Positions 51,534-53,669 of a DNA stretch of 53,669 nucleotides are shown here, in pieces (position 1 is the stretch's first letter; every line of letters begins with the position of its first letter). A program made the translations under genes and the position numbers. The DNA comes from Actinomycetes bacterium. Its GTDB lineage: Bacteria; Actinomycetota; Acidimicrobiia; Acidimicrobiales; JAJYXR01. The stretch lies in NCBI GenBank assembly GCA_021801795.1, contig JAJYXR010000041.1:1-53669 (forward strand). Direction: 5' to 3'. Below the pieces are notes generated by a model, which worked only from the letters and a program-made list of their open reading frames with translations, had not been told where the DNA came from and made no database searches.

Positions 51534-53242
51534 CACTCGCCGGCTCTGATCGGAGAACCGCCCGGAGGAACGTAGTATGGCGCCGGGTACCACCATCCTC
51601 CGGGCTCGGCTACACCGTCCTCTATGAGGACGTGCATGAGGTTATAAGGGACTGCCATAAGACATAGACCCCCTGGATGCGACGTCTGGTTGCATAGGTA
51701 GAGGCCGTCTACGGGCGTCCGGTACCGCCCGAGCTCGGGAATCGGTCGGTTCCCGAACCACTGGTCATCGGACTGGCGAATCCCGTACCAGTTCCCCCCG
51801 ACCATCCCCGTGTTCCGGAACTCCGAGTCCTCGGGGGTGTTGACGAACACCTCGACGATGTTCCCATCCGTCATGTTCGGCGCGAGCTGGCGCAGCAAGG
51901 CCAGCGCTGCAGAGGTGATCTCTTCTTTCTGCTGGTTGACCTGGTGCTCGCCTGAGGCGTCGTATATAGGAGGAGGCATCTCCAGGTAGATCGGTGACAG
52001 TACGTGATAGCCGTCTGGGCATCGAGTCGAGTCGTATGGGTCGTGGGTGCAGATCATCATGGTCAAATGCTCTGGTCTCAGCTCCGGCGCGCGCCGATAG
52101 CTGTAGGCGTCACGCGTCTGGCGCTTCACCCACTCGAGGGAATCAGCGGGAGCTACCACGCACGATGGGTAGACCTCCTCGGGGAAGGCTTCGTCGCGCC
52201 CGTGATAGCGCGGTAGCTCACGGCACACTACGGACATCACGAAAAGGCTCCCGCCCTTCAGCGAGATATCGGATATCCTCTGGATGAACGAGGGATCGAG
52301 ATGCCCGCGCCCTATCAGGCCGAGCATGGTGTGCTGGACGTCTATCGCCGATATAACGGCTTTGTCGGCCCATACCGTCTTACCCGGGAAAGCAGCATCC
52401 TCGGCCAGACGGACCCCTACGGCCCTGCCGTCGCGGACGATGATCTCGTCGACTGGCGCGTTGGTGACCATGCGTGCGCCGTGGGCAAGTGCGCACCTGA
52501 TGATCGCATGTGCATAGGTGTGCATCCCGCCTCGAGGAGCCCCGGACGCATAGGTGAAGAGCAGTATCCCGCCGAGTGACTGCAACAGCATTCCGTCCCA
52601 CGCAGGGTGTGCCCCGCAGTACCAGGCAGCCATCGCATTCAGCGCCTTCAGCGGCTCCCAGTGGACGAAGGTGTCCAGGAAGTCCAGATAGCTCATGTCG
52701 ACGAGCTCGTCGAACCACAGATTCGGCATGTGCTTCCTGAAAACCTGCCACCAGGGGAGATCCCGGGGCTCCACCTCCGTTCCGGCCGGGTGGGGAGGTG
52801 TCCAGAACAGGGCGCGCAGCAGTTCTTTCGTGCCGGCCTCACCCAGCTGGTCGAAGATCCGGTTCGGCCCCTCCAGATCCTGCGGCGAGTTCTTCCGCAT
52901 GCTCTCCTCGCCAATGTCCGGTCGCCACCGGGAACCCATGTTCGCTACCTGACCATCCAGGGTGGCTATGCCCGCCATCGACTGGTAGTAGACCATCCGC
53001 ATCCCGTACTTCCACAGCTCCAGCTGCTCGAATCCCGGTGCCGCGCCGCCATAGAGATAGGTGGCGTGGGGATCGATCCGGAAACCGGGGCTGACCTCGG
53101 TGTTCTCCTGGCCGCCTCCGCATTCCGGGCGTGCCTCCAGCACGCAGGTGCTCAGACCACACTTGGCCAGATAGGCAGCAATCGTCGTGCCGTTATGGCC
53201 ACCCCCTATCACCACCACGTCGAACCGCGGATCGCTCACCAC
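51533..53242 (-). CDS. Phytoene-desaturase/PYROXD2-like FAD oxidoreductase 4
   Basis: 569 residues, first gene of the operon and the most divergent of the four. FAD site DVVVIGGGHNGTTIAAYLAKCGLSTCVLEARPECGGGQENTE; C-terminal FAD contact VDGLYLCNQTSHPGGLCLMAVPYNLMHVLIEDG. An extra segment of about 40 residues (about 105-150, WRPDIGEESMRKNSPQDLEG) is absent from the others, and the loop after the third Gly differs. Start is GTG 53242 or the next GTG 53239; GGAG lies upstream. The upstream gap of about 230 bases carries a structured inverted repeat and should hold the operon promoter. Confidence 0.87.
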   Translation of the reverse strand: MVSDPRFDVVVIGGGHNGTTIAAYLAKCGLSTCVLEARPECGGGQENTEVSPGFRIDPHATYLYGGAAPGFEQLELWKYGMRMVYYQSMAGIATLDGQVANMGSRWRPDIGEESMRKNSPQDLEGPNRIFDQLGEAGTKELLRALFWTPPHPAGTEVEPRDLPWWQVFRKHMPNLWFDELVDMSYLDFLDTFVHWEPLKALNAMAAWYCGAHPAWDGMLLQSLGGILLFTYASGAPRGGMHTYAHAIIRCALAHGARMVTNAPVDEIIVRDGRAVGVRLAEDAAFPGKTVWADKAVISAIDVQHTMLGLIGRGHLDPSFIQRISDISLKGGSLFVMSVVCRELPRYHGRDEAFPEEVYPSCVVAPADSLEWVKRQTRDAYSYRRAPELRPEHLTMMICTHDPYDSTRCPDGYHVLSPIYLEMPPPIYDASGEHQVNQQKEEITSAALALLRQLAPNMTDGNIVEVFVNTPEDSEFRNTGMVGGNWYGIRQSDDQWFGNRPIPELGRYRTPVDGLYLCNQTSHPGGLCLMAVPYNLMHVLIEDGVAEPGGWWYPAPYYVPPGGSPIRAGE

Positions 53243-53401
53243 ACCCCATCTCCATAGCCAGGTACGGCACCAGCCCCTGGCGACTCAAGCGGCCTCGGCA
53301 TGAGCGGCGCCCGCATCGCAGTCCTGCACGAGCCGGCAGCCAGACACTTGCACTAGAGCAAGCGCTGGCATACCGGCTGTTTGGCTGGCAATTCTGAAGC
53401 T

Positions 53402-53477
53402 AGGCGAGGGACCCTGCCCTTACCAGGGGCGAAAGTCCCAACCTTTACCCGGGCGCCCTGCCATCGGGCACTCGCCT
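53402..53477. other. Structured inverted-repeat element upstream of the operon
   Basis: AGGCGAG (53402-53408) pairs with CTCGCCT (53471-53477) to close about 60 bases that hold a second stem-loop (GGGAC 53408-53412 with GTCCC 53435-53439, and CCTG with CAGG inside it) and a third (GCCC 53455-53458 with GGGC 53466-53469). The outer arm reaches the cupredoxin stop codon. It may be the cupredoxin terminator or a regulatory RNA for the operon on the minus strand; it does not match a riboswitch class I know. Confidence 0.45.
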
Positions 53478-53669
53478 CAGGCCACCGTTATGGTTCCCCG
53501 CATCCAGCCGGGGGTCATCATGGGGCCACCCATGCCAGAGGCCCCGGTGCCGCACGGAGCCATGCAGAGCCACGTAAAGCTGCCCGACTTGGTGGGCACG
53601 AAGGTGAATACCACCTGGACGCTTGTCTGGCCTGCCTGTACCGCAGGGATGGGTACGTTCACCCCGAGC
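53477..53669 (-). CDS. Cupredoxin-like protein, C-terminal part
   Basis: Only about 63 residues are in the window; the frame runs off the edge. The text VNVPIPAVQAGQTSVQVVFTFVPTKSGSFTWLCMAPCGTG, ending GMGGPMMTPGWMRGTITVA, fits the last strands of a cupredoxin of the sulfocyanin or cytochrome-oxidase-subunit-II-like type. The Cys-x3-Cys and the later Met residues resemble a copper loop, but no His is visible between them, so the metal site, if any, is atypical for CuA or type 1 copper. It precedes the oxidoreductase operon on the same strand and might carry electrons, which is inference. Confidence 0.6.
   Translation of the reverse strand, partial: LGVNVPIPAVQAGQTSVQVVFTFVPTKSGSFTWLCMAPCGTGASGMGGPMMTPGWMRGTITVA

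Noticed and set aside
53402..53477. Cyclic di-GMP, Moco or SAM riboswitch
   Set aside because: The conserved core sequences of these classes as I know them are not present; kept only as an unassigned structured element.

Overview
The window is high-GC DNA of an actinobacterial type. Frequent GTG starts, short intergenic gaps, genes joined by ATGA or GTGA overlaps, an LCP-family cell-wall ligase, an aspartate kinase with an internal start, and many flavoproteins all fit an actinobacterium, perhaps near Acidimicrobiia. That placement is inference; there is no rRNA or marker gene to fix it. No prophage, CRISPR array or plasmid functions were seen. The only mobile-element signal is a TnpB-related gene with hairpins around it.

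Layout. 1-8.7 kb is mostly housekeeping: the end of an amino-acid permease, a PP2C phosphatase, tRNA-Tyr, YajQ, CobT, GtrA, a GH1 glycosidase, acyl-CoA thioesterase II and citrate synthase. 8.7-16.5 kb concerns the cell envelope: an anchored unknown protein, an LCP ligase, a UDP-sulfoquinovose synthase-like epimerase and a family 2 glycosyltransferase, with a TnpB-related element between the last two. 16.6-25.5 kb has an ammonium transporter, then addB-addA and an orphan FlgC-like rod protein. 25.5-31.3 kb has RmuC, an SDR, a PilZ protein and a fused alpha-beta E1 dehydrogenase. 31.2-36.6 kb is a tightly coupled operon (putA, LOR/SDH-type ornithine cyclodeaminase, arginine dihydrolase-like amidinohydrolase) that would carry arginine through ornithine and proline to glutamate. 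36.6-42.8 kb has an MpaB-like oxygenase, a PhoU-like protein, lysC-asd, two tandem cyclophilins and a peptidase-S51-like protein that lacks its nucleophile.

The most striking region is 42.9-53.2 kb. Seven minus-strand genes, five of the six junctions overlapping, encode four divergent phytoene-desaturase/PYROXD2-like FAD oxidoreductases, two SCP2-like lipid carriers, and last a DMSO-reductase-superfamily molybdoenzyme with a type-II-like iron-sulfur signature but no electron-transfer subunits. I know of no described pathway with this composition. The parts suggest redox chemistry on a carried hydrophobic molecule (isoprenoid, steroid or other lipid). A structured inverted-repeat element and the end of a cupredoxin-like gene lie upstream.

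A second theme is short tandem duplication. Repeats of about 11-33 bp occur in intergenic gaps and, in frame, inside several proteins.
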